A stretch of 64,000 bases of DNA from JBCBKL01 sp038521825 (lineage in GTDB: Bacteria > Pseudomonadota > Alphaproteobacteria > Rhodobacterales > Rhodobacteraceae): NCBI GenBank assembly GCA_038521825.1, contig JBCBKL010000016.1, positions 38,443 through 102,442 on the forward strand. Reading direction: 5' to 3'. The notes below the pieces were generated by a model. It worked only from the letters and a program-made list of their open reading frames with translations, was not told the origin of the DNA and ran no database searches. Made by a program: the position numbers and the translations under genes. Shown here piece after piece: positions 8,003-16,261 of the stretch (positions are counted from its first letter, which is position 1; the number at the start of each line of letters is the position of its first letter).

Positions 8003-8595
8003 TCCAGGTTGATATCACATCCAAATCCTTTGCAGGTACGCAGATCCTTGGCCCGATCCGCTTTGATGTCGCCGCTGGCGAAACGGTCGCAATTGTCGGG
8101 CCGTCAGGGATCGGGAAATCGACACTGTTGCGGATTGTATCAGGGATCGACCCTGATTTTGAGGGACGTGTTACAGTTCCAAAGTCTATCGCTTTTGTCT
8201 TTCAAGAACCTACACTGCTGCCGTGGCGATCGGCGTTGGACAATCTGATCTTGATCCACCCAAATCTGACGCGGGCCGCCGCGGAGACTGCCTTGGATCG
8301 CGTTGGCCTGAGTGACAAAGCGGGGTTGTTCCCCGGACAACTTTCGTTGGGTCAACAACGACGCTTGTCATTAGCGCGTGCCTTTGCCGGAGAACCGGAC
8401 CTGCTGATTTTGGACGAACCATTTGCGTCGCTCGACGCCGATACGTCACAAGCGATGCTCGCCCTGACCGAAAGTCTCATCGCCCAGCAGCGACCGGCGA
8501 CCCTTCTGGTCACACACGACATGAAAGAAGCACAGCGATTGGCTGAAAGTATCCTGACGCTGACCGGATCTCGCAATGGTGCCCGTGTATTTTAA
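7999..8595 (+). CDS. NitT/TauT-family ABC transporter ATP-binding protein
   Basis: A 198-residue ATPase starting at the ATG that overlaps the permease stop (7999). Walker A is GPSGIGKST, the Q-loop is VFQEPTLLPWRSALDNL (typical of the SsuB/TauB group), the signature is LSLGQQRR (a variant of LSGGQ), Walker B is LLILDEPFASLD and the switch histidine lies in LLVTHDMKEA. At under 200 residues it is shorter than SsuB or TauB (about 250), lacking a C-terminal extension. It closes the plus-strand operon; no terminator with a clear T-run was seen after it. Confidence 0.85.
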   Translation: MIQVDITSKSFAGTQILGPIRFDVAAGETVAIVGPSGIGKSTLLRIVSGIDPDFEGRVTVPKSIAFVFQEPTLLPWRSALDNLILIHPNLTRAAAETALDRVGLSDKAGLFPGQLSLGQQRRLSLARAFAGEPDLLILDEPFASLDADTSQAMLALTESLIAQQRPATLLVTHDMKEAQRLAESILTLTGSRNGARVF

Positions 8596-8805
8596 CATAA
8601 TGCAAATTTTGTGCGATAAGTTATGTTGCAACCAGGCAGAAATGTCACATCTTTTTCAAAGCGGAAATTTCACCACAGGGCGCGACAAGAGCAAGGCTTA
8701 GCAGCCCGGAGACCTCAAATATCGCAGGGCTGAAAAGCCTTGCGGGCATTATGCTGAGATCGTCCTGGAGTTGATACGCAACGTTCTCAATCATAGGACG
8801 CGACC

Positions 8806-9198
8806 ATGGATTACCCGCCTTGGCTTCCAACACCTGAATACTCAAGACCAGGCATGTTGCTTGCTCTTGCGCGCTGTACTTATGAAATCTGGTACCAGCC
8901 TGAAATGCACGTTGAGAGAGGTGAAGTCCTGACGTTTGATAGTCCTTGCATGAGTGACCTTGAGCGGGTCGCTTCTGTGCTCCAGAAAACTGGCTTCACT
9001 CGCTGTACTGACCACATTGGTCGCCGGAGTGTCTTTAACGTCGGCCCGGATGAATTTGGCAGACTTGCTGAGGCGGCCCAAAATGCATCGATCTCTGACA
9101 GCGAGATTGAAGGAGCCATAGTGAAGCTGGCCGAGGGGAATTACAGAACCAACCTCGAAATCGAGAAACTTGCCAAGATGATTGCTACCCAGTCATAG
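8806..9198 (+). CDS. Hypothetical protein, 130 residues
   Basis: An open frame of 130 codons starting at ATG 8806. I do not recognise a family. The protein is soluble with no signal peptide; it begins MDYPPWLPTPEYSRPGMLLAL and the C-terminal half is helical and charged (IEGAIVKLAEGNYRTNLEIEKLAKMIA). No strong ribosome-binding site is visible (GGACGCGACC precedes the ATG). It stands alone between the ABC transporter operon and the mobile-element scar at 9203-9720, so it could be accessory DNA. The preceding gap (8596-8805) shows no gene. Confidence 0.45.
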   Translation: MDYPPWLPTPEYSRPGMLLALARCTYEIWYQPEMHVERGEVLTFDSPCMSDLERVASVLQKTGFTRCTDHIGRRSVFNVGPDEFGRLAEAAQNASISDSEIEGAIVKLAEGNYRTNLEIEKLAKMIATQS

Positions 9199-9202
9199 TT
9201 GA

Positions 9203-9514
9203 TCAGCTTTGTGCGGCTCTCTCGGCCCGCCTTCGTTCGTTGTATGCTTCCATCTTTGAAGGGCGACCAGGTCGACGGCGACCCGTCTTCTTGTAGCCAT
9301 TCTTCGCGCTACCAGGTTTAACCTTTGGTGGCGTTGCAGCCTTCACCCGGTTGGTTTTCAGGCCGCCATACTCCTTCCACTAAATGTAGTCGGTGAACTG
9401 GGTCACGCCGATCGCGCGCACCGCCTCGGCGACTGACTGGCCTTGCGACACCAATACGTCGACTTGCCCGAGCTTCGCGAAAATCTCTTTGGGCATGTGC
9501 TTCTTCTGGGGCAT
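9203..9514 (-). pseudogene. IS3-family transposase orfA remnant
   Basis: From the ATG at 9514 the minus strand reads MPQKKHMPKEIFAKLGQVDV, then LVSQGQSVAEAVRAIGVTQF, which is the N-terminal helix-turn-helix of IS3-group OrfA proteins. A TAG at 9380-9382 interrupts it after 44 codons exactly where the family has its conserved YxRWRxEYGGL element; the frame then continues with WKEYGGLKTNR before losing similarity and running on through a basic tail (GRRRPGRPSKMEAYNERRRA) to a TGA at 9203. No orfB, no inverted repeats and no target duplication were found. It is an inactive insertion-sequence scar. Confidence 0.7.
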
Positions 9515-9542
9515 TTCTTCGTCCTCGATCTGGCTCGAAAGC

Positions 9543-9719
9543 CTACTTCAGCGAGGACCACTTTTTAGAGGGCAGGCCAGCCGTTAAGGCATTCGCCATC
9601 TGACCCGAAAGCCGTAAGAATGCGTCATAGCTGATCGTTTCCTCATTCTGCAGGATGAGGAACGGTGAAAGATTTCCGACATGCCGTCCGAACAGATCGC
9701 AAAACAGAGGGTTCGGCAT
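9543..9719 (-). pseudogene. matB: Truncated 5' end of a malonyl-CoA synthetase gene
   Basis: The minus strand has a proper start at 9719 with an AGGAGAG ribosome-binding site. The first ~50 residues (MPNPLFCDLFGRHVGNLSPF, then LILQNEETISYDAFLRLSGQ and MANALTAGL) match the N-terminus of MatB-type malonyl-CoA ligases, which are about 500 residues long. The frame stops at 9543, close to the IS3 remnant, and no further matB sequence follows. The gene was evidently cut by insertion/deletion and is dead. Malonate genes are often paired with TRAP or other dicarboxylate transporters, so it may be the relic of a neighbouring operon. Confidence 0.6.
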
Positions 9720-10146
9720 GCGTATCTCTCCTAGAAAACAGTTCGGCGGCTTAGACGGCCGACGGGGTGGTGTTAGGCGATGCGATGACCGTCCGAGAGG
9801 TCGCGAAACGCTATTGGATTTCGGCGACTTGATCCAGGTGGTAGAAATCATCCACCTTTGCAACGTGAGCCTGTCGCCAACCCTTTATGGCATGTGGACT
9901 TTGGCATAGTCGGGACGGCCAAGCCCGCCGTCGGCGTGCTTGGCAAAAGGAAGTTCGGCCAGCAGTTGCGACCCAAAACGCCGGTTTTCTCTTTCGGACC
10001 ATGACGATAGGTCATCGACCGCCGGCTCTGGTAATGGCCGGAATATTGTTACAAAAGCACGTGACAGCCTCGCCCTAGGGCAATACCAATTTTATCGGAA
10101 GAGCGACTTGGGTCCTCGTTGGCCCGCGATCCGAAGGGAGGAACAC
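9720..10146. other. Intergenic scar and TRAP operon upstream region
   Basis: No intact gene is seen here. At 9785 a short frame reads MTVREVAKRYWISAT and stops; it looks like the helix-turn-helix of an IS66-type TnpA but is too short to assert. At 9918-9944 there is a near-perfect palindrome (GCCAAGC, CGCCG, central T at 9931, CGGCG, GCTTGGC, with one mismatched pair). It has no T-run, so it is not an obvious terminator and might be an operator or the end of a mobile element. The last part must hold the promoter of the TRAP operon; GGGAGG at 10136-10141 is the ribosome-binding site of the gene at 10147. Confidence 0.5.
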
Positions 10147-11187
10147 ATGACATTGACAAGGAAGGGGTTTCTTAACCTCGTAGGGGCCGCCGCCATGGCG
10201 TTTGGTCTTGGCGCAACAGCCGTGCAGGCACAGGAGGTCACGCTGACACTCCACCAATTCCTGCCGGCGCAGGCCAACGTGCCCAAGCTGGTTCTGGATG
10301 TCTGGGCCAATAACGTCGAAGAGGCGAGCGGAGGCCGCATCAAGGTCGACCGGTACCCCTCTATGCAGCTGGGCGGCCGTCCACCCGAGCTGATGGACCA
10401 GGCCATCGACGGCATCGCTGATATCGTATGGACGGTTGTCGGCTATACCCCCGGCCGTTTCCCGTCGACCGAGGTCTTTGAGCTCCCCTTCATGATGACG
10501 AACGCCCGCGCTGCCAGCCGTGCCTATTGGGAAATGTTCGAAAACCACATGAAAGATGGAGAATTCAAGGATGTCCACATTCTGGGGACATGGGTGCACG
10601 GCCCCGGCCTGATCCATGCTAACAAGCAGGTTACGACGCCCGCCGATATGGAGGGGCTCAAGATCCGCGGTGGGTCGCGCCTTGTGAACCAGCTGCTTGA
10701 AAAGGTCGGCGCAACACCAGTGGGTATGCCTGTCCCGGCCGTCCCCGAAGGTCTGTCGAAAGGCGTGATCGACGGCACGACCATCCCGTGGGAAGTCACG
10801 GCGGCCTTGAAGGTTCCGGAGCTGGTGGGCAACCACACCGAGTTCGAGGGCAACGCTCTCTACTCGCTGACCTTTGTTCTGGCGATGAACAAGGACCGCT
10901 ATGAAAGCCTGCCGGACGATCTTAAGAAAGTCATCGACGACAATTCGGGCTTGGAGTTCTCTGTCTTTGCTGGCGGCACCCAGGCGGACGCTGATGGTCC
11001 TGCCAAGAAACTGGCGGTCGATCGTGGCAACAATATCGTCATGGTCAGTGGCGATGACCTGGAGGCTTGGAAAGCTGCCGCGCAGCCTATCTACGCGGAG
11101 TGGGTCGCGGACATGAACTCCAAGGGAATCGACGGGCAGGCGCTTATTGACGAGGCGCGGACGCTGATCGACAAGTATACTCAGTAG
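10147..11187 (+). CDS. TRAP transporter substrate-binding protein, DctP family
   Basis: A 346-residue periplasmic binding protein. The ATG at 10147 follows GGGAGGAACAC and gives a signal peptide (MTLTRKGFLNLVGAAAMAFG...AVQAQ). Typical DctP elements are TLHQFLPAQANVPKLVLDVWANNVEEASGGRIKVDRYPSMQLGG near the N-terminus and GLKIRGGSRLVNQLLEKVGATPVGMPVPAVPEGLSKGVIDG with the carboxylate-binding arginine (GLKIRGG). It captures an organic acid for the DctQM permease that follows. Given the downstream aromatic CoA-ligase genes, the ligand may be an aromatic or phenylpropenoid acid (inference). Confidence 0.9.
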   Translation: MTLTRKGFLNLVGAAAMAFGLGATAVQAQEVTLTLHQFLPAQANVPKLVLDVWANNVEEASGGRIKVDRYPSMQLGGRPPELMDQAIDGIADIVWTVVGYTPGRFPSTEVFELPFMMTNARAASRAYWEMFENHMKDGEFKDVHILGTWVHGPGLIHANKQVTTPADMEGLKIRGGSRLVNQLLEKVGATPVGMPVPAVPEGLSKGVIDGTTIPWEVTAALKVPELVGNHTEFEGNALYSLTFVLAMNKDRYESLPDDLKKVIDDNSGLEFSVFAGGTQADADGPAKKLAVDRGNNIVMVSGDDLEAWKAAAQPIYAEWVADMNSKGIDGQALIDEARTLIDKYTQ

Positions 11188-11240
11188 ACATGGGCTACGG
11201 GCTGCGTCATCCGACGCGGCCCGTTCCAACAGGGGCTTTT

Positions 11241-11813
11241 ATGGTTCACAAGGCGGTTCAATTGCTTGCCCGCGGTTCTGCGGCAATCGGTGGTCTCATT
11301 CTTGTGGCCCTCATCATCCTCACCACCCTTTCGATCGTCGGGCGGACGATATCAAAGACGATGCACGCGGACTGGGCTAAAACCTGGCTGGGCGTATTTG
11401 CGCAGTGGGTCATTGACACGGGTATCGATGAAATTAACGGCACCTATGAGCTTACCGAAGCTGGCGTGGCATTTGCCATCTTTGCCTTCCTGCCCATCTG
11501 CCAGCTGTACGGTGCCCATGCGACCGTAGATGTCTTCACCTCAGCCCTGCCATCGCGGGTCGTGCGAGGGATCCGCGCGTTTTGGGAATTGGTACTTGCC
11601 GCAGTCATCATACTGATCACGGCACAGCTCTATCAGGGCATGTTGCGCTATCTGAACAATGGTGAGACGACACTGTTCCTGCAATTCCCGGTCTGGTGGG
11701 CCTACGCGGCCAGTGTCGCGGCGGCGATCATCGCCTGTCTGACCGCAGTTTACTGCGCGTTCGGCCGGGTTATCGAAAGCGCGACTGGCCGCGCGGTGTT
11801 ACCAACGAGTTAG
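11241..11813 (+). CDS. TRAP transporter small permease, DctQ family
   Basis: A 190-residue membrane protein with four transmembrane segments (residues about 15-37, 62-80, 105-125 and 150-170 of this start). An in-frame ATG at 11190 would add 17 residues without membrane or signal character; 11241 has CAGGGG upstream and begins directly before the first helix, so I prefer it. It has an atypically long hydrophilic stretch between the first two helices (TMHADWAKTWLGVFAQWVID). It joins DctP and DctM to form a sodium-driven importer. Confidence 0.85.
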   Translation: MVHKAVQLLARGSAAIGGLILVALIILTTLSIVGRTISKTMHADWAKTWLGVFAQWVIDTGIDEINGTYELTEAGVAFAIFAFLPICQLYGAHATVDVFTSALPSRVVRGIRAFWELVLAAVIILITAQLYQGMLRYLNNGETTLFLQFPVWWAYAASVAAAIIACLTAVYCAFGRVIESATGRAVLPTS

Positions 11814-11816
11814 TGC

Positions 11817-13175
11817 ATGTTCAGCGATCTGCTTGATCTCTTGCCCCTTTCAGACCTCAGCCGCCTTGAGCTGGGTTTCTGGTCTTTTCCTATCCTACTG
11901 GGCCTGATCTTTCTGCGGGCGCCCATCGGTCTTGCCATGCTGCTCTGCGGGCTGGGGGGATGGTACTTCGCGATGAACGGCAACCCCAACCCGCTGATGG
12001 CCAAGCTCAAATCCGAGACCTACACCACATTCTCGAGTTATTCGCTGACTATCATTCCGATGTTCCTGCTGATGGGGCAGTTCGCGACCCTATCGGGCAT
12101 GTCGACAGCGCTGTTCAAGGCGGCCGAAAGCTTCATCGGTCACCGCAGGGGCGGCGTCGCCATGGCAGCGGTCGGGGCGTGCGCAGGTTTTGGCGCGATC
12201 TGCGGATCGTCGCTTGCCACGGCCGCCACGATGAGCCGCGTGGCCCTGCCCGAGCTCAAGCGCTACGGCTATTCCGGCGGGTTTTCGACGGCGACGCTCG
12301 CTGCTGGCGGTACGCTCGGCATCCTCATCCCGCCCTCGGTCATCCTCGTGATCTATGCCATCATCACCGAACAGAACATTGCCAAGCTGTTTCTGGCCGC
12401 GTTCATACCCGGCATTCTCGCTGCCATCGGCTATGTCGTGGTCATTTCCATCTATGTCCGGCTTTATCCAGATTCAGCGGGCACGCGCGAACGGCAACCG
12501 TGGTCGGAGCGATGGATCGCCTTGGCCGAGACATGGCCGGTTCTCGTCATCTTCGGGCTTGTTGTCGGGGGGATCTACCTGGGCTGGTTCACGCCGACAG
12601 AAGGGGCCGCGATTGGTGCGGCCGGTACCGGCCTAGCGGCGCTGTTCGCAGGTAACCTGACCTGGGCGATGTTCCGCGAAAGCCTTTTTGGAACCGCTCG
12701 AACCACCGCGATGATCTTTTTCATCATCCTTGGCGCGGCGTTCTACAACAGCTTTCTCGCGCTGTCCGGCGTCCCGCAATACCTGTCCAGCTTCGTCCTT
12801 GAGCAGGGGTTCAGCCCTTGGTTTGTTCTCTCGATCGTGCTGGTCTTCTATCTGATCTTTGGCTGCGTAATGGATAGCCTCTCGATGATCCTGCTGACCG
12901 TTCCGATCTTCTTTCCGGTGATCTCGGTGATGGATTTCGGCATGACGCCCGAGCAGGTGGCGATCTGGTTCGGTATCCTCGTACTGATCGTCGTGGAGGT
13001 TGGGCTGATTACGCCGCCGGTTGGTATGAACCTTTTCATCATCAACGCGATGGATCGGGAAACGCCGATGATGCAGACCTACAAATCGGTCCTGTTCTTT
13101 GTGGGCTCTGACATCGTGCGCGTCATCCTTCTCGTCCTGTTTCCGGCAATCACACTTTTCCTGATCCCTGCTTAG
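11817..13175 (+). CDS. TRAP transporter large permease, DctM family
   Basis: A 452-residue inner-membrane protein with 11-12 hydrophobic segments, beginning 3 bases after the DctQ stop. The DctM core is visible: GAICGSSLATAATMSRVALPELKRYGYSGGFSTATLAAGGTLGILIPPSVILVIYAI, including the conserved GGTLGILIPPS loop, and GLITPPVGMNLFIIN near the C-terminus. It is the transport subunit. The DctP-Q-M order is the usual one. After its TAG, 88 bases separate it from the crotonase gene, with a palindromic element in between. Confidence 0.92.
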   Translation: MFSDLLDLLPLSDLSRLELGFWSFPILLGLIFLRAPIGLAMLLCGLGGWYFAMNGNPNPLMAKLKSETYTTFSSYSLTIIPMFLLMGQFATLSGMSTALFKAAESFIGHRRGGVAMAAVGACAGFGAICGSSLATAATMSRVALPELKRYGYSGGFSTATLAAGGTLGILIPPSVILVIYAIITEQNIAKLFLAAFIPGILAAIGYVVVISIYVRLYPDSAGTRERQPWSERWIALAETWPVLVIFGLVVGGIYLGWFTPTEGAAIGAAGTGLAALFAGNLTWAMFRESLFGTARTTAMIFFIILGAAFYNSFLALSGVPQYLSSFVLEQGFSPWFVLSIVLVFYLIFGCVMDSLSMILLTVPIFFPVISVMDFGMTPEQVAIWFGILVLIVVEVGLITPPVGMNLFIINAMDRETPMMQTYKSVLFFVGSDIVRVILLVLFPAITLFLIPA

Positions 13176-13240
13176 CCTCAAGGTGCGGACTAAAATGAGT
13201 TGACAGGCAAGCTTTTCGCTCGCCAAGATAATTATTGGAC

Positions 13241-13251
13241 ATAACTGTTAT
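13241..13251. promoter_or_regulatory. Palindrome upstream of the crotonase operon, candidate MarR operator
   Basis: The element ATAAC-T-GTTAT is a perfect 11-base palindrome lying 12 bases before the crotonase start codon. MarR-type repressors of phenylpropenoid catabolism (CouR, FerR) bind inverted repeats close to the start of the genes they control, and a MarR gene is the second gene of this unit. Autoregulation through this site is an inference. Confidence 0.4.
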
Positions 13252-13263
13252 GAATTGTCATCA

Positions 13264-14028
13264 ATGAGTGAAACGCTGAATATCGAAGTCCGAGATCGCG
13301 TTGCGATCCTGACGATGAACCGACCTGACAAGCGCAATGCGATGAACGACGATCTGCTTGCGGCTTTTGACGATTTCTTTCAGCGACCGCCCGCAGAGGC
13401 TCGTGTCGTGGTGATCACGGGGTCCGGCGGGCACTTTTGTGCCGGCCTGGATCTAAGCGAGCATGTGGCCAGAGATGCCGAGGGTTGCCTGCATCATTCC
13501 CGAGGCTGGCACGCCGTCATGGACCGCATTCAGAACTCCGGACTGCCGGTTGTTTCGGCCATGCAAGGGGCGGTGATCGGGGGCGGGCTTGAACTGGCCA
13601 CATCAACCCATGTGCGGATTGCCGAACCCTCTTGCGTTTTCCAACTGCCAGAAGGCCGCCGTGGCATATTCGTGGGGGGCGGGGCCACCGTGCGGGTGGG
13701 TCGCATTCTTGGTCATGATCGGATGGTCGAAATGATGCTCACCGGTCGCAAATACTTTGCCGAAGAGGGCCTTTCGCTGGGTCTGGCCCATTATCTCGTC
13801 CGCCCTGGTGAGGCCATGGAACGTGCGCTGCAGATCGCTGAGCAGATCGCATCTAACGCCCCGATGTCGAACTACATGATGCTCCATGGGGTTCGTCGGA
13901 TCGTGGAGATGGGCCCCGATCAGGGCCTGTTCATGGAGAGCCTTTGCGCGGCGCTGGCCCAGACCTCTCCCGACGCGGCGGAGGGTCTGGCCGCCTTTCT
14001 GGAAAAGAGGGCTCCGCAGTTCCGATGA
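13264..14028 (+). CDS. Enoyl-CoA hydratase/isomerase (crotonase) family protein
   Basis: A 254-residue cytoplasmic enzyme. I chose the ATG at 13264; a TTG three codons upstream has no better site. The crotonase fold is clear: VAILTMNRPDKRNAMN, the oxyanion-hole segment GSGGHFCAGLDLSEH near residue 60, and the second one GAVIGGGLELATSTHVRIAEP near 105. The downstream CoA ligase and MarR suggest it acts on an aromatic enoyl-CoA such as coumaroyl-, feruloyl- or cinnamoyl-CoA. Sequence alone does not separate simple hydration from hydration/aldehyde release. Its stop overlaps the MarR start (ATGA). Confidence 0.85.
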   Translation: MSETLNIEVRDRVAILTMNRPDKRNAMNDDLLAAFDDFFQRPPAEARVVVITGSGGHFCAGLDLSEHVARDAEGCLHHSRGWHAVMDRIQNSGLPVVSAMQGAVIGGGLELATSTHVRIAEPSCVFQLPEGRRGIFVGGGATVRVGRILGHDRMVEMMLTGRKYFAEEGLSLGLAHYLVRPGEAMERALQIAEQIASNAPMSNYMMLHGVRRIVEMGPDQGLFMESLCAALAQTSPDAAEGLAAFLEKRAPQFR

Positions 14029-14498
14029 CCAAACCCGCCGATGATCCCAAGTCCGATCCGGTATACGATACTCGTCTGCGCGGGTTTGTCGGCTACAACA
14101 TGAAGCGGGCGTTTAATGCCTTGCAGGCCGATCTCGTTCGGACGCTGGAGCCGTTCGGCCTGCGCATGATCACCTATTCCGCGCTCGCCCTCATCGTCGA
14201 AAACTCGGGCGTCCGGCCGTCGCGCCTGGCCGAGGCACTGTCACTCAAACGCGCAAATCTTGTCGTCATCGTGGATGAGCTTGAGGAGCGGGAATGGGTT
14301 ACGCGAGGCGTGGTGGCAGACGACCGACGCGCATATGCCCTGCAGTGCACGCTGGCCGGTCGAAAGGTGTTTGACGAGGCCAGCACAGCGGTCCGCCGCC
14401 ACGATGCCCGCATGCTACAGGGTCTCCGCGATGTCGAAAAAGCTGCGTTGCGAAAGGCGCTCAGCCACTTGGAGGCACGGGGGAAGGGTCTAGGATGA
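14025..14498 (+). CDS. MarR family transcriptional regulator (CouR/FerR-like context)
   Basis: A 157-residue winged-helix regulator whose ATG overlaps the crotonase stop by 4 bases. The DNA-binding region reads SGVRPSRLAEALSLKRANLVVIVDELEEREWVTRGVVADDRRAYALQCT, with the wing containing the conserved DDRR. MarR proteins of hydroxycinnamate catabolism respond to the CoA thioester made by the neighbouring ligase; that would fit here. It is itself overlapped by the CoA ligase gene (ATGA at 14495), an unusual place for a regulator: in the middle of the operon it would control, giving autoregulation. Confidence 0.85.
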   Translation: MTKPADDPKSDPVYDTRLRGFVGYNMKRAFNALQADLVRTLEPFGLRMITYSALALIVENSGVRPSRLAEALSLKRANLVVIVDELEEREWVTRGVVADDRRAYALQCTLAGRKVFDEASTAVRRHDARMLQGLRDVEKAALRKALSHLEARGKGLG

Positions 14499-16261
14499 CC
14501 GATCACCTTGGCCTTTTGCCCCATAACGTCGTTCGCGAAGACCGGGCGGATGGGAGCATTCTGCTCCTCTCGGGTTATGCTCTTGGTCCGGTCGCGCGCA
14601 GCACAGGGGATTGGCTGCACAAGTGGTCGGCCGATGCGCCAGACCGGGTTTTCCTGGCCGAACGGTCGGGGGAAGGGTGGCGCAGGCTCAGCTATGCGGA
14701 GGTATTGCAGCAGGTTCAGGCCATCGCTGCCGCTTTGCTTGACCGCCAGCCCAAGGGGCCAATCCTGATCTTGTCGGGTAACTCCATCGATCATGCCCTT
14801 TTGTCCCTTGCCGCGCATTACGTCGGCTTCATCACGGTCCCTGTCGCGGAGCAATATTCGCTGATCCCGGAAGCGCACGGTCGGCTGCGGCATGTGATCG
14901 ATCTGGTCAAGCCGGGGCTCGTGTATGCCGCCGACGGTGACGCCTATGGCAAAGCCTTGGACATGGTCAATGCGCCTGCAATCGCTGCCAATCCCGGCGC
15001 GAGCAAGGCGGAACCCTTCGATACGCTTCTGCGCGGCAGCGGCAGTGTGTTTGGCGCACATGCGGCTGTTGGCCCCGATACCGTTGCAAAAATCCTAATG
15101 ACATCGGGTTCCACCTCGGATCCCAAGGGCGTGATCACCACACAAAGGATGATGACGACCAACCAGACCCAGATCGCCGATGGCCTGCCGTTTCTGCGGG
15201 CGCGTCCCCCGGTTCTGGTCGATTGGTTGCCATGGAACCATGTCTTTGGGGGCTCGCACAATTTCAACCTTGTGCTGGCGAATGGCGGGTCGCTTTACAT
15301 CGATGATGGCAAGCCGCTGCCCGCCTTGTTTCCCCGGACGCTCGAAAATCTCGGGTTGGTGTCAGGGACGATCTCTTTCAACGTGCCGCTTGGGTTTGGT
15401 CAGCTTGTCGAGGCGCTGCAGGCCGATGCCGCGCTGCGCGAGATGTATTTTCGCGATCTCGACATGATCTTTTACGCGGGTTCGTCCTTGCCACAGGATA
15501 TCTGGACGGCACTGGAGGACCTTGCACCAGAGCGGATGCCGCTCATCACCTCATCTTGGGGCCTGACCGAAACCGCCCCGGCCGCGACGCAGCAACATGT
15601 ACCGGCGAAAGGGGCGGGGATTGTTGGTGTGCCGTTGCCGGGGGTGACGGTGAAACTGAAGCGCGACGGCGACGGCCGGTTCGAGGTTCGGGTCAAAGGT
15701 GACAACGTCACACCGGGATACTGGGCAAATCCGGAAAAGACGAACAACGCCTTCGATGACGAAGGTTTTTTCATCACCGGTGATGCCATGCGTTTCGTGG
15801 ACCCCGACGACCTTACTAAGGGGTTGATGTTTGACGGGCGGACAAGCGAGGATTTCAAGCTGACATCAGGCACCTGGGTTCATGCGGCGACTCTGCGGCT
15901 CGAGATCATGGCAGTTCTTGCCCCATTGGCCGCCGATCTGATTGTGGTCGGGGCAGATCGCGATGAGATCGGTGTTTTGATCGTTCCCAACCGTGCGGCG
16001 GGTGATTTTATAGATGATGGTTTGGTCTGCGGCGGACCGGTCAAAAGCGACATACGGAACCGTCTCGAAGCGAAGGCCGAGGCTGCGACGGGGTCGGCTA
16101 ACCGCGTCGTGCGCGCGCTGGTGATGGCGAAGCCGCCTTCGATGGGGGAGGGCGAGATGACGGTCAAGGGCAACCTCAACTTCGCCAAGGTCTTGCAGCG
16201 CAGGGCCGAATTGGTTGAACGCCTTTATGACGACAATGATCCAGCGAGCATCGTGATATGA
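14495..16261 (+). CDS. Feruloyl-CoA synthase-like acyl-CoA ligase
   Basis: A 588-residue member of the AMP-forming ligase superfamily, of the longer feruloyl-CoA synthase type. The P-loop-like motif is KILMTSGSTSDPKGV (residues about 200-213), followed by VLVDWLPWNHVFGGSHNFN, ITSSWGLTETAPAAT and, near the C-terminus, the catalytic lysine in MTVKGNLNFAKVLQRR. It activates an aromatic acid with ATP and CoA. Between WGLTETAP and the C-terminus it has the ITGDAMRFVDPDD segment typical of this subgroup. ATGA overlaps join it to MarR and to the amidohydrolase, so all four proteins are made together. The exact substrate (ferulate, coumarate, cinnamate) is open. Confidence 0.82.
   Translation: MTDHLGLLPHNVVREDRADGSILLLSGYALGPVARSTGDWLHKWSADAPDRVFLAERSGEGWRRLSYAEVLQQVQAIAAALLDRQPKGPILILSGNSIDHALLSLAAHYVGFITVPVAEQYSLIPEAHGRLRHVIDLVKPGLVYAADGDAYGKALDMVNAPAIAANPGASKAEPFDTLLRGSGSVFGAHAAVGPDTVAKILMTSGSTSDPKGVITTQRMMTTNQTQIADGLPFLRARPPVLVDWLPWNHVFGGSHNFNLVLANGGSLYIDDGKPLPALFPRTLENLGLVSGTISFNVPLGFGQLVEALQADAALREMYFRDLDMIFYAGSSLPQDIWTALEDLAPERMPLITSSWGLTETAPAATQQHVPAKGAGIVGVPLPGVTVKLKRDGDGRFEVRVKGDNVTPGYWANPEKTNNAFDDEGFFITGDAMRFVDPDDLTKGLMFDGRTSEDFKLTSGTWVHAATLRLEIMAVLAPLAADLIVVGADRDEIGVLIVPNRAAGDFIDDGLVCGGPVKSDIRNRLEAKAEAATGSANRVVRALVMAKPPSMGEGEMTVKGNLNFAKVLQRRAELVERLYDDNDPASIVI

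Noticed and set aside
9785..9832. Short MTVREVAKRY frame resembling an IS66 TnpA helix-turn-helix
   Set aside because: Only 15 codons before a stop; similarity cannot be established by eye.
10075..11229. 384-codon minus-strand frame
   Set aside because: Antisense to the DctP gene and of arginine/histidine-rich shadow composition.
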